Shown: in pieces, positions 63,275-64,000 of the stretch
Numbering within the stretch: position 1 is the stretch's first letter
Layout of the letters: the number at the start of each line of letters is the position of its first letter
DNA from: Ignavibacteria bacterium
GTDB taxonomy: Bacteria > Bacteroidota > Ignavibacteria > Tepidaquicellales > Tepidaquicellaceae
Direction of reading: 5' to 3'
Length of the DNA: 64,000 bases
Assembly (NCBI GenBank): GCA_019187405.1
Contig: JABAQZ010000005.1
Coordinates: 1-64,000, forward strand
The notes under the pieces: model-generated
Told to the model about the DNA's origin: nothing
The model's database searches: none
The model's input: only the letters and a program-made list of their open reading frames with translations
Made by a program: the position numbers and the translations under genes

Positions 63275-64000
63275 CTATTTTATTACTCCAAATACCTTTT
63301 CTATTTCCACTATTTTTTCGTTGTTCATATTAATAACCCCTCTTTCTTTAAATTCTTCCAATAAATCTTTGTCTTTAAAATCTTCAACTGTTAAATCATA
63401 AAATGAATATTCAATATCTAACTTTTGTAAAATCTCGGTTGGTTCAGGAAATTTAATCTTGTAAATGATAATATTGACTTCATCTTCTATTGTTCTATCA
63501 TCTAAAGGTTTACAATAATTTTTGAATTTATCCGGTGGATTATCTTTTAGAAAAGTTTTTAATTCTTCTTTTATTGTATCTTTGGAGTTCAAAATTTCAT
63601 CCTTCAAAAAATCCAATAAAGATTTTTGTATATTATCTTAACAGCATTAGAAGTCAAATCGCTGTCACTTGATAATATACTGCTTTGTGGAAATAAACAA
63701 TAACCGAAATTATCGTTTATAATAAACGAAACCATATTCCCAGGTTATTCAGAGATTTCAATGTTGTTTTCTTTCAGAAAGGTTACAGCTTTTATGTCAC
63801 CAAATCACGTTCGAAAATTTCTCTCTGAATTATCCAATATTATCTTAACTTCATTAATGTTGTTTTTATTTCTAAATTCAACTATGGTGTGTGCAATTTC
63901 TTCGGTTATGTTTGGCATTGAAATAATCAGAACATTTCGAGCAGAAGAAATTATATCGCAAATATCGTTATAACCAATATGCTTAATTAATTCATAACTC
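63275..64000 (-). pseudogene. Decayed PLD-like protein gene, running off the right edge
   Basis: From the right edge, the - strand reads YELIKHIGYNDICDIISS, then a strand NVLIISMPNI, FRNKNNINEVKIILDNSE, a GDIKAV...NNIEISE segment, and later IINDNFGYCLFPQSS. This order resembles a family of phospholipase D-like proteins in which a 'VLLD..E' strand is followed by 'GD..A...L...GIE' and a 'DD.GYLFFPQS' strand. Several stops and a frame change interrupt it, so it is broken about three times. The last 113 codons (63275-63616, TTG-started) are still open and may be its C-terminal remnant or a separate unknown gene. Confidence 0.5.

Noticed and set aside
63761-63973. 70-codon + strand gene near the right edge
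   Set aside because: It lies opposite the PLD-like frame on the - strand, which shows the better protein pattern; the + frame is its shadow.
1-64000. tRNA, rRNA, insertion sequences, prophage or viral elements
   Set aside because: No tRNA-like cloverleaf, rRNA stretch, transposase, integrase or capsid-type gene was recognised while reading either strand; a dedicated tRNA or covariance-model scan would be needed to exclude small RNAs.

Overview
The window is AT-rich bacterial DNA. It most likely comes from a member of the Ignavibacteria (Ignavibacteriota; Bacteroidetes/Chlorobi side). The evidence is exported proteins ending in the NYPNPFNP-type type IX secretion sorting domain, YCF48/BNR-repeat and FG-GAP secreted proteins, Bacteroidetes-like TAnnTTTG promoter boxes, few Shine-Dalgarno sites, and Lol/DUF2723/GT9 envelope genes. 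The taxon is inferred from gene content; no rRNA or tRNA gene was seen.

Layout. (1) 1-5.1 kb, + strand: large exported repeat proteins carrying a shared beta-sandwich plus dockerin-like module, one of them frameshifted, and two decayed relics of secretion or dockerin modules. (2) 5.1-11 kb, - strand: a Uma2-family gene, a NapH-like Fe-S membrane protein, a radical SAM protein with a downstream outer-membrane porin, and a Crp/Fnr regulator. (3) 11.1-33.5 kb, - strand: one tightly packed operon of 18 genes for anaerobic aromatic degradation. In transcription order it holds a hemerythrin, bcrC, bcrB, bcrA, bcrD (Thauera-type ATP-dependent benzoyl-CoA reductase), an acyl-CoA ligase, a third BcrB/HgdB-like subunit, a ketopantoate-reductase/BcrA-D-ATPase fusion, a thiolase, had, oah, dch, a 3-hydroxyacyl-CoA dehydrogenase/hydratase fusion, a MocA-like cytidylyltransferase, XdhC, an SDR dehydrogenase, a fused hcrC-hcrA, and hcrB. 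Together these would dehydroxylate 4-hydroxybenzoyl-CoA, dearomatise benzoyl-CoA, open the ring and beta-oxidise the product. (4) 34.3-39 kb, + strand: two type-IX-secreted proteins, one with a haem c motif, then a terminator and a palindrome-rich 112-bp tandem repeat array. (5) 39.8-47.5 kb, + strand: an N-terminally truncated clpB, a ParB/SbnI-like gene, lolC/E, lolD, pstB, phoU and an outer-membrane barrel protein. (6) 47.5-55.6 kb, - strand: a GT9 glycosyltransferase, two large membrane glycosyltransferase-type proteins with TPRs, clpP and tig. (7) 55.7-64 kb: one more sorting-domain protein, then a defence-like accessory island on the - strand. The island has a tightly coupled three-gene cassette with a TIGR04255 protein, a type IIG restriction-modification enzyme, a RelE-type toxin-antitoxin pair and a decayed PLD-like gene.

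The most notable regulatory observation is three promoters (aromatic operon, radical SAM/porin unit, secreted protein at 34276). Each has a GTGAT-N4-ATCAC palindrome centred exactly 33 bp upstream of the centre of a TAnnTTTG box. The Crp/Fnr regulator encoded just downstream of the operon has a CRP-like R-E-x3-R recognition helix, so it is the obvious candidate to bind them. The most notable protein novelty is the ketopantoate-reductase/activator-ATPase fusion paired with an extra BcrB-like Fe-S subunit inside the operon.
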